Part shown: one piece after another, positions 14,107 to 22,733 of the stretch
How positions within the stretch are numbered: the stretch's first letter is position 1
How the letters are laid out: the number at the start of each line of letters is the position of its first letter
Virus record (IMG/VR): IMGVR_UViG_3300030117_003998
Span: 1 to 29,225 of that record
DNA length: 29,225 nt
Source of the DNA: a virus
Reading direction: 5' to 3' (one strand)
The notes under the pieces: generated by a model
Told to the model about the DNA's origin: nothing
Databases searched by the model: none
The model's input: the letters and a program-made list of their open reading frames with translations, nothing else
Position numbers and translations under genes: made by a program

Positions 14107-17100
14107 GTGCAGGAGACTCCTCAAGAGCATTTCCTGAACGCCAAAGCACGTTTCCAGAAGCACTATGACGAGGAAGACGCTGCAGAGTTGCTTTTCGCTT
14201 GCAACAATCTAATCAATCATGGCATAGAGTTGGATTGGGACAACACCCTCCAGAAGATGGAGGACATTCTCAAGGAGAAAGCACAAGTCAAAGCGGAAGA
14301 GGCCCTAGCCACTGAGGAGAAGGAGAAGAAGCCGTTCAAGACTAGGTTTGAAGAGAGAGACCCTTCAACTAAGCGAGACTTGATGGGTATCAGTTATCTC
14401 ACTAGTTCTGGAGAGGAGGGGCAGGCTCGAAGAGATAGGAGGGGCGGTGGTGTATTCCAAGAAGGCAGAAGGGGGTTACCTAGGGAGAACATAGACTTCG
14501 CCAGCCTCAGGGACTTCAAAACTCTCCCTATCTCCTTTCGGTTCGGTGACGATGAGAAGCGGGAAATCAGAGACGCTCAGATACCCGGTGCTCGTGAGGA
14601 CTTGCTCTCATACGTCAATATGCTCTCTGGTAAGAGTGGGGCGTATCGGCACATCGGTGATGTGGACGAGGAGCATTTGCATTCTCTAGCCATTGACAGG
14701 CCGAAGACTACCTATGCGGACAGTGGAGATGAGTTCTCCTTCCTAGGCCTGTTTCACGAGAACAGCCTAGACCCGAATCTCTATCGCTATCTGCGGGCTT
14801 ACTATCACCCGCGCTCACAACATTTCGTGGAGAAGATGGATAAGGAGATGGACAAGCATGACGCCGACATAGTCACGCAAGCATTGGGTGTGGATGACCA
14901 GACATGGCTCGAGGAAATGAGAAGCAAGACACCAGAGCAGAGAGAGCGCCTCAACAAGGAACTAGGACACGTAGCGCCAGACATGCTAGGTCCTGTGCCA
15001 GAGATGATGCGAACTCGCTTGTATGAGAGGGCTTTCTCGCAGTGGGACGATTGGTATCAGAACACATACCCAGACTCGCCTCTCCTCGGTGAGAGCGAAA
15101 CCCAGAGGCAGAAACGGCAGGAGTTGTTCTTAGAGCACAAGATGCTCAAGTTGGACGGTTGCAGACTCGGTTACATCAAGGATGCGCTGTACAAGGAGAA
15201 TGGAGAGATGGAGCGCGACTATCTCGACATCATCAAGCGTGAAGACTTCAATGACGTGGAAAATCGAGATTCGCGCAAGGCTATGGGCACTCGCCCGTTG
15301 GAGTACGGCCTTGAAATGCTGGATTCCAATCCTGAGACGGAAGACCTCAGCGAGATGAAGACCTGCCTATCTTTGATAAGCACTCAGATAAGCCACGACC
15401 TCGACAAAGTCCACAAGACAGATGTCAGTGGGTCACCAAACCCGGAACCCAATTGGGCTAGTGCTTTCTTCCACGATGAGGGGCAGAATGAGAAGGAAGA
15501 CCATTTCTTCGATGTTCTCCGAACCATAACTGCTAGAGGTGATGATGGTAACTTCGGTGACATGGAGTTCTTCTTCGCAAATGGCGACCCTTTCGGAAAG
15601 GGATTCACTGTGAAGGACATGCTGAGTCACATGACTAGGTCGATGTTCGTCATGACCAAGTCATATGCTGATGCATGGACTGGACATCACGGAATCCCGC
15701 ACAGCCATGTTCAGAGAGTCTCTCTCGGCAAGAACCCAGATGTTTGGAAGGAAGCCATGCAGCGTGCCTTGAATGACGCTCATGCGTATTTTACGAGAGA
15801 CATGCTCACAGTGGACGATGAAGGTAAGATAGTCGCAAACAAAGCGGGGGATGAAGTGCGTGAGGGGAACACCAGAGCGAGGGCCACTGGTAGAAAACTA
15901 TCCGCCACTCGTCCGATATTCGCCAAGGTCAGAGACCACTACAGCGCTCGGGACGAGTTCGACGAGGAGAGCGGACTCCCAATGGGAGCAGGGCATGACT
16001 ATACCAACTTCAAGGCAATCAAGGAGACTCTGGAGAAGTGGTTGGAAGACGATGCCATAGACTCACAGGACATGCAACAACTCGCGGAGTATCTCGCCAT
16101 AGAGAATGGCGGCTACGGGGAGGCCTCTGATGCGTTTCGTGATTGGAAGGCTCATCATCACAGCAAGGCTTGGCCTCTCCTTTACGCAGTCAAGCCTGCG
16201 GATATGAGGGAAGGCGGCTTAGACGACTTGCACGCTGACGAGGGCATAAGCGAGAAAAGCCCCTACTGGCCGACTCTCACTCTCTTCAGCAAGCAAGGGG
16301 GCTTGAATCTGGACATAACGGATGCGCTCAATGTCTTCTTGCAGAGGAACCCGGACTTGGGTCGTGAGGTCAAGCAGAGCATGATGGAATTGAGCGAGAT
16401 GCAAGAACTCCCCAAGGACTTCCGTACAAGCGCTGCTGTACGCAAGAAGCGTCTGCCTAAATCATGGCCAGCGACAAAGGAGACTTTACTGGCTTACCAG
16501 AACAAGGCTACATTGAACGATATCTTTGAGGATACCGGACAATACCCCTTGCTGAGTCTCCTGCTGAAGAAATTGGTCAGCAAGAAGGGAGTCAATTTCG
16601 ATGCTGATGGCCCTGATGCCGAGACAGAGGCCAATGAGAACATGCAAGAGTTCTCAATGAACAACAGGACGTTGTTGGACAACATCGAAGGTCTGGACTG
16701 GTTAGTCAGGAGGGGGTTGACTGACCGGCAGGCTGCCATAGTCGCTCACCCGGAAGACGGCTACAAGTCCATGCTCCCATTGGGACCGGAAGAAGGTGAT
16801 ATGGACAGGAGAGGCGTGGCAGTAGGAGCGTTGCGTGAGTTTCGACAGAATCCCATCGGTGCTCGTGGTGGTGCTCATGGTTCTACTCCTCTTACGGGAA
16901 CAGCGATGAAGTCAATCGCTCACATGGTGCCGAACGAGAGAGCGAACAGGCTGCTCGACAGAATAAAACTGCCTCTAGACATCATCCAAGCACTCACTCT
17001 GGGTGCTGATGGCAGGCAACTGCAACTGGAGGGTGAGAGCGAAAGCCCCTTCGAGCGTCTGCTCGCACAGTTCGCAGGAGAGGAAGACCTCCTCGTGCGC

Positions 17101-20100
17101 CTCCAGAGACTTGACTCTGACCTCAGGGTCCAGAGGTTCATGAGCACTGTAGCAGGTGAGACTGCGACAAACAACAACCCCCAGAACAACCACACTCTTC
17201 GCCCTCTCGACAGTTTCCTAGCAACTTTGGCCAGACAGAGGCATGGCACTGACGTCATCACGGGCTCTGACGGGGACGGAACAGCGCAGGAAAACAGAAA
17301 CCGGCGCAACTTCAATGTCTTCACTCGCAACAAGAAGGGCGTTTCCACCCAGAGCGACATAGCCTTGACTGACATGGCGCGATTGCAAGGCACCTTGTGG
17401 GGACTGGCAGGAGCCGAGCCCTTGAGATATGGTGGGGCGAGCGTCTTGACTAATCCGACAGCGCTCAAGAAACTCCTCACTGAGATAAAGCGTTCCAACA
17501 GGCGAGGGAAGAGCAGGAAAACCCTCCCACAAGAGTTGCGTTTCCACCCCAGCCCTTTCTTTGGCACTGAGGATTTGAGCAACTTGTTCGACAGCATCTC
17601 TCCTGATGACCTAACTAGGACACGAGACTGGCGTGCTACGATAGAGGACAAGAAGGAGCATGAGACCTACCTCTACCCAGTCGAAGAGGAGAACGGCAGG
17701 TACTACTTGAAACTAGAGCCTCTCTCCGAAGGCACTCGCAAGGGCTCTTTGCACGTCCCAGACGTATCACAAGCCAAGAACGCAGGAGTGAAGGGGCTCG
17801 AGAACTTCAGGAAGACTAGCCTAGCGGGCAGAAACGTCACGAGGATGAATGACTTCCTATTGGAAATGAGCAAGATAGGAGATGAGGATGGGCCCTATCG
17901 TCGCGTCGAGATGCCCATTGATAACATAGACTTTCAGAATCAGCAGCAACAGCGGGCATATTCCGATAGGATGGAAGTGCCTGCAGAGCACCTAGTGAAG
18001 GAAGGAAAAGACACCTTCATGGTTGCTTCTCACCCTTCCGAATTGCTATCGAATTGGTCAGAGTCCGTTTTCTCCTTCTTGCCTCGGACTAGTGATGTGA
18101 GCGATGCCATGCACACGACGCACGACATGGCGAGAGACGCGGCTCTCAATGACCTTGGCTCTATACCAGCGGAGATATCAGATGAGAGAGATACGTATGC
18201 CGAGTCTGGCATGAGTGTCGGTGCCTTGGCAGAGGTCGTCAAAGCAGAGCATGACTTTGCCATGGCCATGAGCAACGGCGGGATACTACCCGCTCTGGCC
18301 CATGTCGCCATAGACGATGCCAAGAGAAACCCAGAGGAGTACCAAGGTCAAGATTCGTTGTCGCAAAAGGTGTCTTACTTCCTGCAAGAGCGACTGGCCA
18401 TCAATGGTGACGTCATACCTCAGGGCAGCCCTGAGGAATACGACCGGAGAGCACGTTTGCAGAAGGTCATGGAGATGGGCCACACGTATCTGAACAACAC
18501 CGAGGGCTATGAGAGGATACTCATTGACAGAGACATACTTGATGCAGCCTCTGAGGAGGAGAGAGAGGTTTGGGAGCAATCACTCAAAGCAGCGGAAGAA
18601 TCAGTTGCAGTCAGCAGTTCTGACCATAATACAGTCACCAATGTGTCATATGGTGAGGGCAATCCCATATCACAACTGCATGCTACGAGGGCCGAAGGCG
18701 AGAAGGATGTTTTCGGCCATGAGATTGTCCGTCATTATCTTGCGACAGACCCTAGGGTCAGAGAGATACTCCGAGAGACTGGCCATGATAATTTTCGTGT
18801 TGTCAGTAAAATGTTCGATGACTTGCTAGGCTTGACTTCGATGCCTGAGCACAAAATCAAGGACAACGCAAAGGCTCAGAAGATACTGTTGGAGATGGGC
18901 CATCACGCGAAAGGCGAGCACCCCCTCTCATGGAGACCAAAGGCCTACGCTTATGACCCCGAAAACCCAGAAGTAGAGGGAGCGCGAGACGCTGAGGGTA
19001 ATCGCCGTAAGGTAAAGGCGAGCAATTGGGATGAGGATTTGCGCCGGAGGGCCACTTACGCCTCCAGAGCGAAAGAATTGGCCCGCATGCTCTCTGACAC
19101 AGGAGGCACTCAACGTGGCTTGAGAGAGTTAGCAGACGAGTACAGTTTCCTTTTCACTCCCTTCAATGGCAAGTCAGTATTCGACATAATCCAAGAGGAC
19201 ATCCACAATACCAAGCAGCAGAATGGGAAACACGCCCTTCCCGAAATAGCAAATGCTTTGCAACACAACAGAGGAAGCACTATAGAAGACCGAAACAGGG
19301 CCTTCGCTAGTTTTCTGTTTTGCAACAGCCGATTCAAAGAGCCTGTATCTCTACCAACTTACGAATATGGCACTAATCCGATACCAATGGGACACCCTAG
19401 GAGCACTGATACGAGGAAAGTGAGCCTGAAAAATGCCAAATACTCTACTATCTACAAGAACCCTTGGTTCAAAAGGCATTTCGGTGTCAATCACAACGAG
19501 GCTGATGTCACTGCTAACGAGCACACTAGTCAAGACCCAAGGACATTCCTCCCAATGCACCCCGATATAGTCAATAACATGGTCAGGGGCATACCGAGAC
19601 TCCATCCTGACATCACAATGCCCGAGACTCCGCTGTACAGTAACATATCAGAGGGACAATCTTTTGGTGTGAGGGCGGCTCAGCCAGACCAAAGGGATGA
19701 GTTGATGCTGTCATTGGACGTTCTCACAGACACTGATTTGTTCTTCAAGTCGGAAAAGAAGGACGATGGCACCCCCACACCAGTAAAAGCGATGCATCGA
19801 ATATTCAGCCTGAAGGACCTCGACCACTTGAGGGGTTTCTCTGGTGATTGGGTCGCAAGTGCATGGCCACGTGGAGAAAGGCTGATAATCGAGAAGTTGA
19901 AGACCAAAATCAAGGTACATAACAGCAAAAACGACGATTTTTCGCTTCCGAACAGCATTTTGGAGGGAATAAAGGAGGCAAGTGACGCTAAATTCATGAT
20001 TGACGCCATTTGGGACAAGGATACGCTCCATATTGTCGATATTATCGGCTCTGGCGACGAAAAAATGGAAAATATGCCCTCAAAAGACCGAATTAGGCAC

Positions 20101-21285
20101 CTCAGAGCCCAGTTTGCGGCCTCAGATGGGGTCATGATACCTGCTCCAATCAACACAAAAAGGGTAGATTCCGAGGGTTTGGAGAGGGCTGTGAAGGACC
20201 TTTTGGCCGAAAAAGGCGTAAAACAGGTGCTTCTGAGGGATGCTGACTCCACATACATGCGAGGTGAGAGCAGACACCCCAAATGGGTGCTTCTGACGCC
20301 TGAGAAGTCATTTGACGTCATGGTGCTGGAAAGCAGAGGCAATACTCACAGAATCGGCATAGGCCCGCTGTTTGACGAGGAAGGCAGAGCGTTGGGCAAC
20401 CGAGCGACACGTTGTAAGGGCGAATATTACATGGATGTAGGCTCAGTGCACCATTCTGGCCTCGAAGTAGGACAGCATATCACCGTCAAAGTCCCCTCTG
20501 TGACCAGTCAAAACAGGAAGAAAATGCGTGTCTACAACCTAAATGGGGCTCGTTACCTCCGTGATTCTGAAGCGGAAGGCACAGACAGCATCGAAACGCT
20601 CGACATAGCATGTCAGACGCCCAACCCCAACGTGCCGCACAAAGTCAGGATAAACAAGGGAGTCATCCATTTGGAGTTCCCCGAGACCCATGTTTCGTTT
20701 GAAACAGAGCGTATTGGGCACTCATTCCTGCTAAAACAGGCTGATTTTGGCTCTGATTACGACCTGAAACTGGCTGAATCACAGCGAGAATACTGGTCTC
20801 CATTGGCTGCAGTCCTGCTTCGCTCCGAGGCAGAGGCTGAGAAGATGGAGGAGGAGAGGAAGTCCAAGAAGGCCCATGTGGTGCCTGAGCCTCCTGCGAA
20901 TCACACGAAGAAGCCCAAGAAGGTGCTGAAGCCCGCCGAGAACATCATGAAGGACCCTGAAATCACCAAACAGGTGGTCAGTGCCCTCGAACTGCTAGAC
21001 GAGATGCTCAAGGAGAAGGTCACTTTCACTGGTCCCAAGGGCCTAGGCATTGACTTCGCTTCCCCAATAGAGTCACCTAGTGGCCCCACCACCCTCACAG
21101 AGCCCAAGAATCTGCCAGACCACGACCCCGGCCACAGGGAGTCCAAGGGTGGTGCTTGCTGGTGCGGTGCCAAGCGTGGGCAGGAGTGCGAGCAGGGTCT
21201 AGCCACTAAGATGGAGGATTGCCCCAAATTCTCACCACCGCATAAAGAAAAAGATGATAATCACATTAAAATCCCCGTTTCGTGA
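14107..21285 (+). CDS. Giant protein (2392 aa) with a degenerate DNA-ligase-like C-terminal region
   Basis: By far the largest gene in the window. Residues 1 to about 1870 match nothing I recognise; they are charged and largely helical with no membrane segment. Residues about 1910-2160 follow the order of an ATP-dependent DNA ligase adenylation domain plus OB fold. A motif I-like segment is AWPRGERLIIEK (Trp1920 where the adenylated Lys should be). Motif III is FMIDAIW (1963-1969) and IIIa is IVDII. Motif IV is SDGVMIP (2006-2012) and motif V is KWVLLT (2059-2064). An OB-like stretch containing YYMDVGSVHHSGLEVGQ comes next. All catalytic lysines are missing, so no ligase activity is expected. 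Four Cys lie near the end (2351, 2353, 2361, 2372). The start is GTG 14107, after GGTGGTGAT. It sits between portal and protease, so it is probably a virion or internal head protein. Confidence 0.85.
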   Translation: MQETPQEHFLNAKARFQKHYDEEDAAELLFACNNLINHGIELDWDNTLQKMEDILKEKAQVKAEEALATEEKEKKPFKTRFEERDPSTKRDLMGISYLTSSGEEGQARRDRRGGGVFQEGRRGLPRENIDFASLRDFKTLPISFRFGDDEKREIRDAQIPGAREDLLSYVNMLSGKSGAYRHIGDVDEEHLHSLAIDRPKTTYADSGDEFSFLGLFHENSLDPNLYRYLRAYYHPRSQHFVEKMDKEMDKHDADIVTQALGVDDQTWLEEMRSKTPEQRERLNKELGHVAPDMLGPVPEMMRTRLYERAFSQWDDWYQNTYPDSPLLGESETQRQKRQELFLEHKMLKLDGCRLGYIKDALYKENGEMERDYLDIIKREDFNDVENRDSRKAMGTRPLEYGLEMLDSNPETEDLSEMKTCLSLISTQISHDLDKVHKTDVSGSPNPEPNWASAFFHDEGQNEKEDHFFDVLRTITARGDDGNFGDMEFFFANGDPFGKGFTVKDMLSHMTRSMFVMTKSYADAWTGHHGIPHSHVQRVSLGKNPDVWKEAMQRALNDAHAYFTRDMLTVDDEGKIVANKAGDEVREGNTRARATGRKLSATRPIFAKVRDHYSARDEFDEESGLPMGAGHDYTNFKAIKETLEKWLEDDAIDSQDMQQLAEYLAIENGGYGEASDAFRDWKAHHHSKAWPLLYAVKPADMREGGLDDLHADEGISEKSPYWPTLTLFSKQGGLNLDITDALNVFLQRNPDLGREVKQSMMELSEMQELPKDFRTSAAVRKKRLPKSWPATKETLLAYQNKATLNDIFEDTGQYPLLSLLLKKLVSKKGVNFDADGPDAETEANENMQEFSMNNRTLLDNIEGLDWLVRRGLTDRQAAIVAHPEDGYKSMLPLGPEEGDMDRRGVAVGALREFRQNPIGARGGAHGSTPLTGTAMKSIAHMVPNERANRLLDRIKLPLDIIQALTLGADGRQLQLEGESESPFERLLAQFAGEEDLLVRLQRLDSDLRVQRFMSTVAGETATNNNPQNNHTLRPLDSFLATLARQRHGTDVITGSDGDGTAQENRNRRNFNVFTRNKKGVSTQSDIALTDMARLQGTLWGLAGAEPLRYGGASVLTNPTALKKLLTEIKRSNRRGKSRKTLPQELRFHPSPFFGTEDLSNLFDSISPDDLTRTRDWRATIEDKKEHETYLYPVEEENGRYYLKLEPLSEGTRKGSLHVPDVSQAKNAGVKGLENFRKTSLAGRNVTRMNDFLLEMSKIGDEDGPYRRVEMPIDNIDFQNQQQQRAYSDRMEVPAEHLVKEGKDTFMVASHPSELLSNWSESVFSFLPRTSDVSDAMHTTHDMARDAALNDLGSIPAEISDERDTYAESGMSVGALAEVVKAEHDFAMAMSNGGILPALAHVAIDDAKRNPEEYQGQDSLSQKVSYFLQERLAINGDVIPQGSPEEYDRRARLQKVMEMGHTYLNNTEGYERILIDRDILDAASEEEREVWEQSLKAAEESVAVSSSDHNTVTNVSYGEGNPISQLHATRAEGEKDVFGHEIVRHYLATDPRVREILRETGHDNFRVVSKMFDDLLGLTSMPEHKIKDNAKAQKILLEMGHHAKGEHPLSWRPKAYAYDPENPEVEGARDAEGNRRKVKASNWDEDLRRRATYASRAKELARMLSDTGGTQRGLRELADEYSFLFTPFNGKSVFDIIQEDIHNTKQQNGKHALPEIANALQHNRGSTIEDRNRAFASFLFCNSRFKEPVSLPTYEYGTNPIPMGHPRSTDTRKVSLKNAKYSTIYKNPWFKRHFGVNHNEADVTANEHTSQDPRTFLPMHPDIVNNMVRGIPRLHPDITMPETPLYSNISEGQSFGVRAAQPDQRDELMLSLDVLTDTDLFFKSEKKDDGTPTPVKAMHRIFSLKDLDHLRGFSGDWVASAWPRGERLIIEKLKTKIKVHNSKNDDFSLPNSILEGIKEASDAKFMIDAIWDKDTLHIVDIIGSGDEKMENMPSKDRIRHLRAQFAASDGVMIPAPINTKRVDSEGLERAVKDLLAEKGVKQVLLRDADSTYMRGESRHPKWVLLTPEKSFDVMVLESRGNTHRIGIGPLFDEEGRALGNRATRCKGEYYMDVGSVHHSGLEVGQHITVKVPSVTSQNRKKMRVYNLNGARYLRDSEAEGTDSIETLDIACQTPNPNVPHKVRINKGVIHLEFPETHVSFETERIGHSFLLKQADFGSDYDLKLAESQREYWSPLAAVLLRSEAEAEKMEEERKSKKAHVVPEPPANHTKKPKKVLKPAENIMKDPEITKQVVSALELLDEMLKEKVTFTGPKGLGIDFASPIESPSGPTTLTEPKNLPDHDPGHRESKGGACWCGAKRGQECEQGLATKMEDCPKFSPPHKEKDDNHIKIPVS

Positions 21286-21296
21286 TGGGGTTTAAT
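21265..21296 (+). terminator. Hairpin at the end of the giant gene
   Basis: The left arm ATTAAAATCCCC (21265-21276) pairs with GGGGTTTAAT (21287-21296), giving ten base pairs with a two-base AT bulge and a ten-base loop. The loop holds the stop codon of the giant gene. This could stop or slow transcription, or be an RNA-processing site, between the giant gene and the capsid genes. There is no clear U-tract after it, so a bacterial-type intrinsic terminator is not certain. Confidence 0.45.
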
Positions 21297-21299
21297 ATA
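21291..21299 (+). promoter_or_regulatory. Candidate archaeal TATA box for protease-capsid genes
   Basis: TTTAATATA lies about 25-33 bases before ATG 21324. Archaeal TATA boxes centre roughly 26 bases before the transcript start, so the transcript would begin almost at the start codon. That agrees with the lack of a good ribosome-binding site here, unlike neighbouring genes. It overlaps the right arm of the hairpin. A single AT-rich match could occur by chance. Confidence 0.4.
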
Positions 21300-21323
21300 G
21301 GATGAAGCCAAGTCTGGCAGCCA

Positions 21324-22733
21324 ATGTTGATGATGGAGGCTCCTGTAGAGGACCCAATTCTACTGAAAAGCAGGTCAAGTGACCTAGTCGTCGCAGGCTA
21401 CGCATCAGTCGAGATGGTGGACAAGCAAGGCGACCTCATCACCAAGAACGCACTCAAAGACGCCTTTGGCAAGTTCATGAAGTCTCCCGGCTTCAGAAAC
21501 GTCCAATTGGCTCATTCTAACATACAAGTAGGGGAGGTAATACCCAACTACGAGGACACGTCAGGCAGAGTCTGGAAGTCTGAGGTAGACGAGACTGGTA
21601 TGTTCGTGGTCATCAAACTAAGAAATGACATAGAGAAGGCCCGAGAAGTGGCCGCAGAGATTCGCAAGGGGAACCTGAAGTCGTTCTCCATCGGTGGACA
21701 GGCTTTCGAGCGTGTCAACAAGCACGACGGCACCAGAGGTGACTATCGTGAGATAAGCCGCATGGAGTTGCACGAAGTGACCATTTGCGAAAAGGGCATT
21801 AATCCTGAGGCCCAGTTTAGAATCCTAAAGGAGGATACAACGAACAAAGGTGAAAACATGACAGATGAAGAAAACACAATGTCTGAGTTGCAGAACGTGT
21901 TAGAGAGGCTTTCAAAGCGTCTCGACGATGCTGACGAGGCGGAAGCCGCAGTCAAGGCAGAAGACACCGAGAAAGCGATGAAGGACAAGAAAAAAACTGA
22001 AGAAAACAACGACGAAGATGGTAATATGGAGGAATCTGAAAAGATGGACAAGAAGAAGGACGAGAAAATGGCCTACTCCAAGTCCGAGGAAATGGATGAC
22101 GTCATTACCACAGACTATCTGCAGTGGCTAGAGAGCACTGTGAAGTCCGCTGGGTACGACCCAGAGGCTGCACGAGACGCTCTAGAGTCTGGAGAAGTAG
22201 ACGGAGTAGAGAAAGGCTACTCGCCCGGAGAGCACGGCTTCGACCACAGAGGTCAAGGCAGCATCGAGGGCGCTGGCGAAGATGACTCCGGTAAGAGGCC
22301 AAAGCCGAACTTCGGTGCCGCACCAAGTGGCAACAAGAACGTCATTAAGGCCGACGACTACATCGACGCAGCCTCTGTGAGCCCCTCACAGATAGAGGAA
22401 GCGTATCAGGTCTACAAGGCCGCTGCACTAGAGCAGAGGTTCAAGACCGACCTAGGCAACGAGTTCTCCATGAGACTCACCAAGGAATTGGAAGAGGCAG
22501 AGAGCGCACAGGCCAAGGACGAGTTTGACGCAAGAGGCCCTCTAGCAGACCTGCAGAAGGCAGTTCTATCCCTCTCTGAGAGGATTGAGAACATACCCGC
22601 TGGCGGCGAGACCTTCGCCAAGAGCGAGTCTCCTGCTATGATGAGTATTCCTGAGACCCAAGAGATGGCCGAGATGTCGTGGGACGATGTCCACAGGCTG
22701 GCTGGAAAGGCTCTTCAGGGAGGTGACAACTGA
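21324..22733 (+). CDS. HK97-type prohead protease fused to scaffold
   Basis: A 469-residue protein in two parts. Residues 1-170 match the HK97-type prohead protease (S78 / U35 clan). VVAGYASVEMVDKQGDLIT opens the fold. His64 (QLAHSN) and Ser122 (KSFSIGGQAF) fit the catalytic pair, and MELHEVTICEKGINPEAQF is the usual closing strand. Residues 180-469 are acidic and coiled-coil, typical of a scaffold cleaved out during head maturation: Lys/Glu/Asp-rich at 195-260, more helical at 370-430. The C-terminus ends in AEMSWDDVHRLAGKAL, a motif also found in the 12920-13276 product. ATG 21324 is followed by two further in-frame ATGs (21330, 21333); no strong ribosome-binding site helps to choose. The stop overlaps the capsid start (TGATG). 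Confidence 0.92.
   Translation: MLMMEAPVEDPILLKSRSSDLVVAGYASVEMVDKQGDLITKNALKDAFGKFMKSPGFRNVQLAHSNIQVGEVIPNYEDTSGRVWKSEVDETGMFVVIKLRNDIEKAREVAAEIRKGNLKSFSIGGQAFERVNKHDGTRGDYREISRMELHEVTICEKGINPEAQFRILKEDTTNKGENMTDEENTMSELQNVLERLSKRLDDADEAEAAVKAEDTEKAMKDKKKTEENNDEDGNMEESEKMDKKKDEKMAYSKSEEMDDVITTDYLQWLESTVKSAGYDPEAARDALESGEVDGVEKGYSPGEHGFDHRGQGSIEGAGEDDSGKRPKPNFGAAPSGNKNVIKADDYIDAASVSPSQIEEAYQVYKAAALEQRFKTDLGNEFSMRLTKELEEAESAQAKDEFDARGPLADLQKAVLSLSERIENIPAGGETFAKSESPAMMSIPETQEMAEMSWDDVHRLAGKALQGGDN
21846..21853 (+). promoter_or_regulatory. Internal ribosome-binding site for nested scaffold
   Basis: AAAGGTGA inside the protease-scaffold gene sits four bases before an in-frame ATG at 21858. It lies exactly where the protease domain ends and the acidic scaffold begins. 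The core AGGTGA equals the strong sites used before the capsid genes. Confidence 0.5.
21858..22733 (+). CDS. Possible separately translated scaffold protein (nested, in frame)
   Basis: An in-frame ATG at codon 179 of the protease gene, preceded by AAAGGTGA, would give a 291-residue protein (MTDEENTMSELQNVLERLSK...) equal to the scaffold half alone. Some tailed phages, lambda among them (C and Nu3), make extra scaffold from a start nested in the protease gene. The composition suits a scaffold: acidic, Lys/Glu-rich and helical, ending in a compact helix that could touch the capsid protein. Without expression data it remains a prediction. The fused form alone could suffice. Confidence 0.45.
   Translation: MTDEENTMSELQNVLERLSKRLDDADEAEAAVKAEDTEKAMKDKKKTEENNDEDGNMEESEKMDKKKDEKMAYSKSEEMDDVITTDYLQWLESTVKSAGYDPEAARDALESGEVDGVEKGYSPGEHGFDHRGQGSIEGAGEDDSGKRPKPNFGAAPSGNKNVIKADDYIDAASVSPSQIEEAYQVYKAAALEQRFKTDLGNEFSMRLTKELEEAESAQAKDEFDARGPLADLQKAVLSLSERIENIPAGGETFAKSESPAMMSIPETQEMAEMSWDDVHRLAGKALQGGDN
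22718..22726 (+). promoter_or_regulatory. Strong ribosome-binding site of the major capsid gene
   Basis: GGGAGGTGA ends six bases before ATG 22733 and matches the complement of the 16S rRNA 3' end almost throughout. It is the best such site in the window, as expected for the most abundant virion protein. Confidence 0.75.

Noticed and set aside
16920-17651. 243-codon minus-strand open frame, low-complexity Ser/Leu-rich
   Set aside because: Antisense shadow of the giant gene with the composition expected from reversed coding sequence.
19680-20342. 220-codon open frame on the minus strand inside the giant gene
   Set aside because: It lies wholly opposite a long, continuous coding region. High AAG/GAG use on the plus strand leaves few stops on the minus strand. 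No ribosome-binding site and no recognisable protein.
19730-20780. Functional DNA ligase
   Set aside because: The adenylated Lys and the other motif I-V catalytic residues are replaced, so only a ligase-like fold is claimed.
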